In this document: piece after piece, positions 11,100-18,119 of the stretch
Numbering within the stretch: the stretch's first letter is position 1
Layout: each line of letters opens with the position of its first letter
Assembly (NCBI GenBank): GCA_963800325.1
Contig: CAWDAQ010000005.1
Span: 558,001 to 622,000 of the forward strand
Direction of reading: 5' to 3'
Length of the DNA: 64,000 nucleotides
Origin: CAWDAQ01 sp963800325
GTDB taxonomy: Bacteria; Actinomycetota; Actinomycetes; Actinomycetales; Dermatophilaceae
Notes under the pieces: model-generated
The model's database searches: none
Told to the model about the DNA's origin: nothing
The model's input: the letters and a program-made list of their open reading frames with translations, nothing else
Position numbers and translations under genes: made by a program

Positions 11100-12128
11100 T
11101 CACCGGCCGCGGACGGAGGCCCGCTGCTCGTCGACGCCGACGGCCCGCGCCCGGGGCGCGGGGTCGCCCGAGGAGCCGGAGCCCGAGGCGGGGACCGTCA
11201 TCGCCGTCGTCTCGAGCGTGGTGACCGTGACGTGGTCGGTGACACTGCGGGTGCCGGCGAGCGCGGCGAGGTCGCGCGGGAGGAGGAGCTTCTTCGCCTT
11301 CGACGTCGCCCGGACGGTGTCGGTGCGGGTGAGCTGGCCGAACACGAGGGCGCCACCGCCCGAGAGCCGGAAGGCGAGCACGTCCCCGGAGCCGAGGCGG
11401 TGGCGCCGGGTGAGCCTGGCGAGCGTGCCGAGGCTCTTCTGCTCGGCCCGTGTGCTCGCCCTGAGGCCGGCCGCGAAGGCGTCCTGGGTGGAGACCGTCG
11501 TCGGCGGCTGCTCCGGCGGGGGGACCCGCAGCGCCCTGCCGTAGTCCGCGAGTGCCCGGCGGGGGCCGACGACGAGTCCGGAGTCGCCGGTCACCAGCGG
11601 GGCTCCGGAGGCGAGGTCGCCCAGGGCGGGCACGCTCGCGCCGGGCTGCATCGTCACCGTGGCGAAGAGCCGGAACGGCTCCGTGGCACTCGCCGACAGC
11701 AGGGCGTGGAGCCGCTGGGTGCCGTCCTGCCGGGTCGTCGCGAGGACGGCCCGGGGCCACTGCCGCCCCCGGGAGACCGCGAGCACGGTCGGCTGCGGGG
11801 GCCGGGTGACCGCGGACGCGTCCTGCCCGGTGTCGCGGTAGCGTGCCGGCACGCTCGCCGCCCGCAGCGCCGGGCCGGTGAGGGCGGCCTTGCGCTTGGC
11901 CGCCGCCCCCTCCCCCGCGGCGGCGCCGGCGACCGCCGCGAGGGTGAGCACCCGGCGCGCGATCTGCCGGGCGCTCTGCTGCGAGACCGGGGCCCCCGAG
12001 GGGCGTTCGGTGGGGGCGTCGTGCAGCCCGACGACGGCACCCCCGAGCCCGCAGCCGCCGAGCAGGAGGACGGCGGCCCAGGCGGCGAGCACGCGCACGA
12101 CCCGGGCGCGCACCCGGCGCGCCCTCAC
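11100..12128 (-). CDS. Secreted lipoprotein of unknown function
   Basis: 342 aa. The N-terminus has Arg residues, a hydrophobic stretch and the lipobox LLLGGC, so it should be lipidated and anchored on the outer face of the membrane. The mature part begins with Ala/Gln/Arg-rich sequence; the remainder is soluble and repeatedly reads like a surrogate NTF2/SnoaL-type fold, with no catalytic motif recognised. The GTG start overlaps the stop of the upstream membrane-protein gene (GTGA). The C-terminus is Arg- and Pro-rich. Confidence 0.72.
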   Translation of the reverse strand: MRARRVRARVVRVLAAWAAVLLLGGCGLGGAVVGLHDAPTERPSGAPVSQQSARQIARRVLTLAAVAGAAAGEGAAAKRKAALTGPALRAASVPARYRDTGQDASAVTRPPQPTVLAVSRGRQWPRAVLATTRQDGTQRLHALLSASATEPFRLFATVTMQPGASVPALGDLASGAPLVTGDSGLVVGPRRALADYGRALRVPPPEQPPTTVSTQDAFAAGLRASTRAEQKSLGTLARLTRRHRLGSGDVLAFRLSGGGALVFGQLTRTDTVRATSKAKKLLLPRDLAALAGTRSVTDHVTVTTLETTAMTVPASGSGSSGDPAPRARAVGVDEQRASVRGR

Positions 12129-12724
12129 CGCCGGGCCCCCCGGCCGGCCGTCGCGACGAGGACCCCGCCGACGACGACGAGCACGGCACCCACGCCGGTG
12201 ACGGCGGCGGCCTGCGCCGACCACGCCGGCCGGGTCCACGTCGCCTCGACCCGGGTCCCGGCGGGCGCCGCGACGACCGCCGTCTGGGGCGCGTCTGCCT
12301 GGTGGACGGTGACCTGCGCGGCGCCGTCCGCGGAGACGGCCTCGGACCAGAGGTCGAGCGAGGACACCTCGGGGGCAGGCGGTCCGGCCCGCCGTACCGC
12401 CCGGAGGGTGAAGCCGGGGAGCTCGACCCGGGTGAGCGCGGTGTGGGCTCCCCCGTCGAGCGCACTGCGGGCGTCGGACGGGGAGGCGACCCCGATCCAC
12501 ACCGGCTGCCCGTCGCCGGCGGTGGCGCGGACGCGCACCGGCGCGTCGACCCGGTTGAGCAGGCTCGGCGGCAGCAGGACCGGGCCGGTGGCACCCGGCG
12601 ACGCGCTGAAGGTCGCCGACCCCGACGTCCCGAGGTGGCTCAGCAGCCACCCACCGGGCACGGCGAGCGCGAGCCCGAGGAGCACGAGGAGGGCGCCGAG
12701 GACGCGCCTGGGCGCTGGCGTCAC
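12125..12724 (-). CDS. Membrane protein of unknown function, paired with the lipoprotein
   Basis: 199 aa with one membrane segment near the N-terminus (about 7-27) and one at the C-terminus (about 170-192). They flank an extracytoplasmic domain of about 140 residues rich in beta-prone sequence with a conserved-looking PVWIGVAS stretch. GTG at 12724 is chosen because GGAGGA lies seven bases upstream; longer in-frame starts lack this. It overlaps the lipoprotein gene by four bases, so the two products are probably made together and may form an envelope complex. No family was recognised. Confidence 0.72.
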   Translation of the reverse strand: MTPAPRRVLGALLVLLGLALAVPGGWLLSHLGTSGSATFSASPGATGPVLLPPSLLNRVDAPVRVRATAGDGQPVWIGVASPSDARSALDGGAHTALTRVELPGFTLRAVRRAGPPAPEVSSLDLWSEAVSADGAAQVTVHQADAPQTAVVAAPAGTRVEATWTRPAWSAQAAAVTGVGAVLVVVGGVLVATAGRGARR

Positions 12725-12880
12725 GGGCGGATCCTCCGGGTCGGGCGGACGGGACCAGGGCCCGGTCGGCCCGGGGCCCCGGGCGTCCCACGATCCCAGA
12801 GCCGCGGGGGGCGTCCAAATCCCACCGGCCACCCGGACCGCCCCGCACCGGCAGCCGCCGTCACGACGGCCCGGGGCTCC

Positions 12881-14746
12881 TCAGAACCGTGCCGGCTCGC
12901 GGTAGTCGCCCCACTCGCCCCGGAGCCGGTCGCAGACCTCGCCGAGGGTGGCCTCGGCCCGCACGGCGTCGAGCATGGCCGGGAGGATGTTGTCCTCGCC
13001 GCGGGCGACCTCGGCGAGGTGGTCCAGCGCCGCGGTCACCGCGGCGTCGTCGCGGGCGGCCCGGCGGCGGGCGAGCGCGGCGACCTGCTCGCGCTCGACC
13101 TCGTGGCTGACCCGGAGGATCTCCAGCTCGTGGGAGACCGACTCGGTGTGGCAGTTGACCCCGACGATCTTCTTCTCGCCCTTCTCGAGCGCGATCTGGT
13201 ACCGGAACGCGGCGTCGGCGATCTCGGAGGTGAACCACCCCTCCTCGATCCCCCGGAGGATCCCGGCGGTCATCGGCCAGCCGGCGCCGTGGGCCCGCCC
13301 CTGCCCGGCGCCGGCGTCCCGCACCGCCGCGGCGAGGCCGCCGGTGTCGGCGCTGACGAGGTCGCTGCCACCCAGGGCGAGGATCCGGTCGAAGATCGCG
13401 CTCGCCTCGGCCTCGATCCGGTCGGTCAGGGCCTCGACGTACCAGGAGCCGCCGAGCGGGTCGGCGACGCCCGCGACCCCGGTCTCCTCGAGGAGGACCT
13501 GCTGGGTGCGCAGCGCGATCTCGGCCGCCTGCTCCGAGGGGAGGGCGAGGGTCTCGTCGAGGGCGTTGGTGTGCAGCGAGCTCGTCCCGCCGAGCACCGC
13601 GGCGAGGGCCTCGACCCCGGTCCGGACGACGTTGTTGTACGGCTGCTGCGCGGTGAGGGAGACCCCCGCGGTCTGGGTGTGGAACCGCAGCCACTGCGCC
13701 CGCTCGGTCGTGGCGCCGTAGACCTCCCGCATCCAGCGGGCCCAGATCCGGCGGGCGGCGCGGAACTTGGCGATCTCCTCGAAGAAGTCGAGGTGGCTGT
13801 CGAAGAAGAACGACAGCCCCGGGGCGAAGACGTCGACGTCGAGGCCGCGGGACAGCCCGAGCTCGACGTAGCCGAACCCGTCCGCGAGCGTGAACGCGAG
13901 CTCCTGCGCGGCCGTCGAGCCGGCCTCGCGGATGTGGTACCCCGAGACCGAGAGCGGCTTGTACGCGGGGATCTGCGTGGAGCAGTACTCCATGAGGTCG
14001 CCGATGAGGCGCAGGTGGGGCTCGGGCGCGAACAGCCACTCCTTCTGCGCGATGTACTCCTTGAAGATGTCGGTCTGCAACGTCCCGTCGAGCCGGGAGA
14101 GGTCGGCGCCCTGGCGCTCGGCCGCGACGAGGTACATGCAGAACACCGGCACCGCGGGGCCGGAGATCGTCATCGACGTCGTGACGTCCTCGAGCGGGAT
14201 GTCGGCGAAGAGGACCTCCATGTCGGCGGCGGAGTCGATCGCGACGCCGCAGTGGCCGACCTCACCGAGGGCGAGGTCGTCGTCGGAGTCCCGGCCCATG
14301 AGGGTGGGCATGTCGAACGCGACGGACAGCCCGCCACCGCCCCGGGCGAGGATCATCTTGTAGCGCTCGTTGGTCTGCTCGGCGTTGCCGAACCCGGCGA
14401 ACTGCCGGATCGTCCACGGCCGTCCCCGGTAGCCGGTCGGGTAGAGCCCCCGGGTGAAGGGGTACTCCCCCGGCCAGCCGATCCGCTCCGGCGGCTCGGC
14501 GCCGCCCTCCGGCCCGTAGACCGGGTCGACCTCCTCCCCGGACAAGGTCGTGAAGTCGGCGTCCCGCACCCGCCCCGCGGCCTCGGCCGCGGCGTAGCGC
14601 TCCCGCCACCGCGCGGCACCGGCGGACTGCCCGCCGGACCGGGTACCGCCGGTCTGGGCCTCGGCCCCGGTCTCGGGCTGGGGCACCGTCCCGGGCTCGG
14701 TCTCGGCGGGGGCGTCGGTCGGCTGGGCGGCGGGCTCGTCAGGCAT
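12881..14746 (-). CDS. icmA: Acyl-CoA mutase large subunit, isobutyryl-CoA mutase type
   Basis: 621 aa B12-dependent mutase large subunit: a low-complexity N-terminus (about 1-45), then the substrate barrel. It has no cobalamin-binding domain, so it needs a separate small subunit, not found in the window. Two specificity positions read F116 (IRQFAGFG) and Q234 (YIAQKEW). Phe/Gln is the published isobutyryl-CoA mutase pattern; methylmalonyl-CoA mutase has Tyr/Arg and 2-hydroxyisobutyryl-CoA mutase Ile/Gln. The reaction would be isobutyryl-CoA to n-butyryl-CoA. A MarR gene lies 43 bp upstream, with a palindrome and a -10-like TAAATT (14754-14759) in between. Confidence 0.88.
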   Translation of the reverse strand: MPDEPAAQPTDAPAETEPGTVPQPETGAEAQTGGTRSGGQSAGAARWRERYAAAEAAGRVRDADFTTLSGEEVDPVYGPEGGAEPPERIGWPGEYPFTRGLYPTGYRGRPWTIRQFAGFGNAEQTNERYKMILARGGGGLSVAFDMPTLMGRDSDDDLALGEVGHCGVAIDSAADMEVLFADIPLEDVTTSMTISGPAVPVFCMYLVAAERQGADLSRLDGTLQTDIFKEYIAQKEWLFAPEPHLRLIGDLMEYCSTQIPAYKPLSVSGYHIREAGSTAAQELAFTLADGFGYVELGLSRGLDVDVFAPGLSFFFDSHLDFFEEIAKFRAARRIWARWMREVYGATTERAQWLRFHTQTAGVSLTAQQPYNNVVRTGVEALAAVLGGTSSLHTNALDETLALPSEQAAEIALRTQQVLLEETGVAGVADPLGGSWYVEALTDRIEAEASAIFDRILALGGSDLVSADTGGLAAAVRDAGAGQGRAHGAGWPMTAGILRGIEEGWFTSEIADAAFRYQIALEKGEKKIVGVNCHTESVSHELEILRVSHEVEREQVAALARRRAARDDAAVTAALDHLAEVARGEDNILPAMLDAVRAEATLGEVCDRLRGEWGDYREPARF

Positions 14747-14756
14747 GGACCCCAAT

Positions 14757-14776
14757 TTACTAGGACGTCCTAGTAA
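14757..14776. promoter_or_regulatory. Perfect 20-bp palindrome, probable MarR operator
   Basis: TTACTAGGACGTCCTAGTAA is its own reverse complement. It lies between the marR stop and the mutase start and shares bases with the mutase's -10-like TAAATT (14754-14759). A dimeric MarR regulator bound here would block that promoter. No second copy was seen elsewhere in the window. Confidence 0.75.
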
Positions 14777-14789
14777 TTCCAACCGCGTC

Positions 14790-15320
14790 TCAGTCCGCCT
14801 CGGCGTCCTCCGCGAAGTCGTCCGCGCCGACCCGGACCCGGCGCAGGAGCGCGAAGAGCTGCTCGTGCTCCTCCGGTCCGAGCATCCCGAGCCCGAAGTC
14901 GACCTCCTCGAGCTCGGCCGTCACCGCCTCCATCGCCGCCCGCCCGGCGTCGGTGATGACCGCGAAGGTGCCGCGCCGGTCGGCCGGGTTCGGGACCCGC
15001 TCGACGAGCCCCTGGGCGTCGAGCCGCTGGATGATGTTCGTCGCGCTCGTCGGGTGCACCATGAGGCGTGCCCCGATCTTCGACATCGACAACCGTCCCT
15101 CGCGGCTGAAGGCGAGCAGCACGAGGGCCTCGTAGCGGGCGAACGTGAGGTCGTGCCGTGCGGCGATCGCGTCGAACCGCGTGATGAGGATCTGCTGGAC
15201 GCGCATCACCGAGGTGGCGCTCGCCATCGGCGTCGCGGCCGACTCCTGGCCCCACCGCCGTCGCCAGAGCCGGGCGGCGCGGGCGATCGGGTCGAACGGC
15301 AGGCGGGGCGGTGTGGGCAC
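14790..15320 (-). CDS. MarR-family transcriptional regulator
   Basis: 176 aa winged-helix regulator. An N-terminal LPFDPIARAARLWRRRWG segment leads into the dimerisation helices. The winged helix (about 60-130) includes the recognition-helix region VHPTSATNIIQRLD and the wing NPADRRGTFAVIT. The start is GTG 15320, six bases after TACGGT, a leaderless arrangement; TTG 15326 is the alternative. It lies directly upstream of the isobutyryl-CoA-mutase-type gene with an operator-like palindrome in the gap, so an acyl-CoA-responsive repressor of that mutase is likely. The ligand is not readable from sequence. Confidence 0.9.
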   Translation of the reverse strand: MPTPPRLPFDPIARAARLWRRRWGQESAATPMASATSVMRVQQILITRFDAIAARHDLTFARYEALVLLAFSREGRLSMSKIGARLMVHPTSATNIIQRLDAQGLVERVPNPADRRGTFAVITDAGRAAMEAVTAELEEVDFGLGMLGPEEHEQLFALLRRVRVGADDFAEDAEAD

Positions 15321-15326
15321 GGCCAA

Positions 15327-15332
15327 ACCGTA
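15327..15332 (-). promoter_or_regulatory. -10-like TACGGT for leaderless marR
   Basis: TACGGT fits the actinobacterial TANNNT -10 and lies exactly six bases before GTG 15320, placing the predicted transcript start at or next to the start codon. Confidence 0.5.
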
Positions 15333-15362
15333 GTGGAGGCCCTGACCGCGGGGCGCCGCCGG

Positions 15363-15671
15363 CTACTCTCCCTCGGCCAGGGCCGCCTCGAGCCGGTCGA
15401 GCTTGCCCGTGAGCTCGCCGGTGCGGCCGGGCCGGATGTCGGCCTTGAGGACGAGGCTGACCCGCGGGCTCGCCTCGGCGACGACGTCGCACGCCCGCCG
15501 GACGAGGTCCATGCACTCGTCCCACTCGCCCTCGACGGTGGTGAACATGGCGTCGGTGCGGTGCGGCAGGCCGGACTCGCGCACGACGCGGATCGCCGCG
15601 GCGACCGCCTCGCTGACCGAGCCGGACTCGTCGGCGGGCACGGACGGGGCGACGGAGAAGGCGATGAGCAT
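15363..15671 (-). CDS. Thiamine-binding protein (MTH1187/YkoF-type)
   Basis: 102 aa, a single small alpha/beta domain of the thiamine-binding/UPF0045 family. The start MLIAFSVAPSV, the HRTDAMFTTVEGEWDECM segment and length all fit. Members bind hydroxymethyl-thiamine compounds as oligomers. No thiamine synthesis or transport gene is adjacent, so the physiological role here is open. The ATG follows TAGCGT by six bases and has no ribosome site, so the transcript is probably leaderless. It is the terminal gene before the divergent fruR promoter. Confidence 0.85.
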   Translation of the reverse strand: MLIAFSVAPSVPADESGSVSEAVAAAIRVVRESGLPHRTDAMFTTVEGEWDECMDLVRRACDVVAEASPRVSLVLKADIRPGRTGELTGKLDRLEAALAEGE

Positions 15672-15677
15672 GGGTCC

Positions 15678-15683
15678 ACGCTA
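15678..15683 (-). promoter_or_regulatory. -10-like TAGCGT for the leaderless thiamine-binding gene
   Basis: TAGCGT ends six bases before ATG 15671. The same hexamer and spacing precede the genes starting at 35457 and 52483. Confidence 0.5.
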
Positions 15684-15709
15684 CCCGGAGCGACGCCGTG
15701 CCGAATCTG

Positions 15710-15767
15710 TGTTTGCGCCCGTTATACGACTGTTTGTATTTGACTTTGCCCGTATCTCTTTACATCT
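15710..15767 (+). promoter_or_regulatory. A+T-rich fruR promoter/operator region
   Basis: An island of low GC in a 73% GC window. TGTTTG occurs at 15710-15715 and 15731-15736, exactly 21 bp (two helical turns) apart, and related TTTGC-CCGT(T)AT stretches follow each. TTGACT at 15740-15745 with TACATC at 15761-15766 could be -35/-10, though the 15-bp spacing is short. DeoR-type sugar regulators use repeated sites, so this is the likely FruR autoregulatory region. Confidence 0.5.
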
Positions 15768-15864
15768 GGCCTCGGGCCCGGCACACTGGAAGGGTCAGAC
15801 ACACCGGGGTGCCGACGGGTCAGCGACCTCGTCCGGTCCCCGCCACGGCTCAGGGAGGCGCCGG

Positions 15865-16629
15865 ATGTACGCCGTCGAACGTCGGTCCCGCATCCTCGAC
15901 ATCGTCCGGGGACAGGGGCGCCTCGAGGTCGCGACGATCTCGGACGAGCTCGACGTCACCCCGGAGACGGTGCGCCGCGACCTCACCGCCCTCGAGCGGC
16001 GCGGCCTGCTCCGCCGGGTGCACGGGGGGGCGGTGCCGGTCGAGCGGCTCGGCCTCGAGCCGGCCCTGGACGACCGCACCGGCCGGCACGTCGCCGAGAA
16101 GGACCGCATCGCCCGCGCGGCGCTCGCGCTGGTGCCCGAGGAGGGCACGGTCCTGCTCGACGCCGGCACGACGACCGGCCGGCTCGTCGACCTCCTCCCC
16201 CTCGACCGCGACCTCACGGTCGTCACCGGCTCGGTGCCGGTCGCCCACCGCGTGACGACCCGCGGCGACGGACTGTCCCTGCTCACCCTCGGCGGCGTGA
16301 TCCGCCCCCGGACCGGGGCGGCGGTCGGCGACCAGGTCACCCGGGCGCTGGCGGACCTGCGGGTCGACGTCGCCTTCCTCGGGACCAACGGCGTCACCGT
16401 CGCCGACGGCCTGACCACGCCCGACCCCGCCGAGGCGGCGGTCAAGCGCGCCATGGTCGCCAGCTCCCGGCGCGCGGTGCTGCTCACCGACTCGACGAAG
16501 TTCGGCCACGTCCACCTGTGCCGGTTCGCCGCGCTGGAGGCCCTCGACACCGTCGTCACCGACGACGGCCTCGACGACGACACCGCCGCCGCCGTCGCCG
16601 ACAGCGGCCCGGAGGTGGTGCGCGCATGA
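15865..16629 (+). CDS. fruR: DeoR-family fructose PTS regulator
   Basis: 254 aa: an N-terminal DeoR helix-turn-helix (about 5-57; ETVRRDLTALERRGLLRRVHGGA) and a C-terminal sugar-phosphate sensor domain with the DAGTTTGRL and FLGTNGV motifs. ATG 15865 has GGGAGG six bases upstream. It overlaps fruK by four bases (ATGA), so regulator and kinase are co-translated. By analogy with other actinobacteria it would repress the fructose genes until fructose-1-phosphate accumulates. Confidence 0.92.
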   Translation: MYAVERRSRILDIVRGQGRLEVATISDELDVTPETVRRDLTALERRGLLRRVHGGAVPVERLGLEPALDDRTGRHVAEKDRIARAALALVPEEGTVLLDAGTTTGRLVDLLPLDRDLTVVTGSVPVAHRVTTRGDGLSLLTLGGVIRPRTGAAVGDQVTRALADLRVDVAFLGTNGVTVADGLTTPDPAEAAVKRAMVASSRRAVLLTDSTKFGHVHLCRFAALEALDTVVTDDGLDDDTAAAVADSGPEVVRA

Positions 16630-17573
16630 TCGTCACCCTCACCCCGAACCCCAGCATCGACCGGACCATCTCGGTCGACGGACTCACCCGCGGCGAGGTC
16701 CACCGGGCCACCGCGAGCCGGATCGACCCCGGGGGCAAGGGCGTCAACGTCTCCCGCGCGCTCACCGCGAACGGGTCCGCCTCGGTCGCGGTCTTCCCCT
16801 CCGGCGGTCCCGAGGGTCATCTCATGGAGGAGCTGCTCGGGCTCGCAGGCGTCGAGGCCGCCCCGTGCCCCGTGGCCGGGGGGATGCGGATGAACGTCGC
16901 GGTCGTCGAGCCCGACGGGACGACCACCAAGCTCAACGAGCCCGGTCCGGCGCTCACCGGCGACGAGCAGCGCCTGCTGCTGGACGCCGTCCGGGCGAGG
17001 GCCACCGGCGCGGACTGGGTCGTCGGCTGCGGCAGCCTCCCGCCCGGGGTGCCCGACGCGGTCTACGGCGACCTCGTCGCCCTCGGGCACGAGCTCGGCT
17101 CCGCGGTGGCCGTGGACACCTCCGGGGCGCCGCTGGCCGCGGCGGTCCCGGCCGGGCCGGACCTGATCAAGCCGAACCGGCTCGAGCTCGCCGAGCTCCT
17201 CGGACGCCCGCTCGCCACCCTCGGCGACGTCGTCGGGGGCGCCCGGGAGGTCGTCGCCGCCGGCGTGGCCACGGTCGTCGTCTCGCTGGGCCGGGCCGGC
17301 GCGGTCGCGGTCACGGCGGACGCGGTGGCCCACGCCTCGGCGACCGTCGAGCAGGCCCGCAGCACCGTCGGCGCCGGCGACTGCCTGCTCGCCGGGTTCC
17401 TCCACGCCCGGGCCGGTGGCGCCCCGCTGCCGGACTGCCTTGCCCGGGGCGTCGCCTGGGGGGCCGCCGCCGTCGCGCTGCCCGGCTCCCGCGTCCCGGG
17501 CCCGGACGAGGTCGCCCGGGCCCGGGTGAGCACGACGTCCGACCCCGAGCCCGACCTCGTCACCGACGACTGA
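16626..17573 (+). CDS. fruK: 1-phosphofructokinase
   Basis: Phosphorylates fructose-1-phosphate, the product of the fructose PTS, to fructose-1,6-bisphosphate. 315 aa PfkB-fold sugar kinase. It starts MIVTLTPNPSIDRT, has the first signature GGKGVNVSRAL and the second signature with catalytic Asp in STVGAGDCLLAGFL. Its start overlaps the fruR stop. It lies between the regulator and the fructose EII genes, which fixes the substrate as fructose-1-phosphate rather than tagatose or ribose. Confidence 0.95.
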   Translation: MIVTLTPNPSIDRTISVDGLTRGEVHRATASRIDPGGKGVNVSRALTANGSASVAVFPSGGPEGHLMEELLGLAGVEAAPCPVAGGMRMNVAVVEPDGTTTKLNEPGPALTGDEQRLLLDAVRARATGADWVVGCGSLPPGVPDAVYGDLVALGHELGSAVAVDTSGAPLAAAVPAGPDLIKPNRLELAELLGRPLATLGDVVGGAREVVAAGVATVVVSLGRAGAVAVTADAVAHASATVEQARSTVGAGDCLLAGFLHARAGGAPLPDCLARGVAWGAAAVALPGSRVPGPDEVARARVSTTSDPEPDLVTDD

Positions 17574-17613
17574 CCACCCCGGCCGCCGCCCGTCCGACCC
17601 GACACCCGCACGA

Positions 17614-17654
17614 CCACCGACGGAACCACCGAGACAACCACCGAGACAACCACC
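17614..17654 (+). repeat. 12-bp tandem repeats in the fruK to EIIA leader
   Basis: CCACCGACGGAA, CCACCGAGACAA, CCACCGAGACAA and a partial CCACC follow one another. The last two full units are identical. They end just before the EIIA ribosome site AGGGAAGGAA. Confidence 0.75.
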
Positions 17655-17669
17655 AGGGAAGGAACCCCC

Positions 17670-18119
17670 ATGGCACTCATCACCACCGACCAGGTCGTCC
17701 TCGACCTCACCGGGGCGGACCGCCACGCCGCGACCCGCACCCTCGCCCAGACGCTCGTCGCCTCCGGGCGCGTCACCGACCTCGAGACCTTCCTCGCCGA
17801 CGTCCGCGCCCGCGAGGAGCAGATGGCCACCGGCCTGCCCGGCGGCATCGGCATCCCCCACTGCCGCAGCAGCTCGGTGACCGAGCCCTCGCTCGTGTTC
17901 GGCCGCTCCGGCGACGGCATCGACTGGGGCGCCGAGGACGGTCCCGCGACGCTCGTCTTCCTCATCGCCGCCCCCGAGGGCGGCGGGGACGACCACCTCG
18001 CCATCCTCGCCAAGCTGGCCCGCAAGCTCATGCGGACCGACTTCCGCGAGGCGCTCAAGCAGGCCCCCGACGCGACCACCGTGGTCGACGTCGTCGACCG
18101 GGAGGTCGTGAACGCATGA
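17670..18119 (+). CDS. fruA: PTS fructose transporter subunit IIA
   Basis: 149 aa cytoplasmic EIIA of the fructose/mannitol type, which passes phosphate from HPr to the IIB domain. The phosphorylated residue is H64 in GIGIPHCRS. ATG is preceded by AGGGAAGGAA. It overlaps the EIIBC gene by four bases (ATGA). In many actinobacteria EIIA is fused to EIIBC; here it is a separate gene. Confidence 0.94.
   Translation: MALITTDQVVLDLTGADRHAATRTLAQTLVASGRVTDLETFLADVRAREEQMATGLPGGIGIPHCRSSSVTEPSLVFGRSGDGIDWGAEDGPATLVFLIAAPEGGGDDHLAILAKLARKLMRTDFREALKQAPDATTVVDVVDREVVNA

Noticed and set aside
12857..12870. Small inverted repeat GCCGTC-AC-GACGGC after the mutase gene
   Set aside because: Only six paired bases with a two-base loop, too tight to fold as a terminator.
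12302..14773. Long plus-strand frame opposite the mutase and its neighbours
   Set aside because: Antisense to a convincing mutase with all motifs; no recognisable domain in the frame itself.
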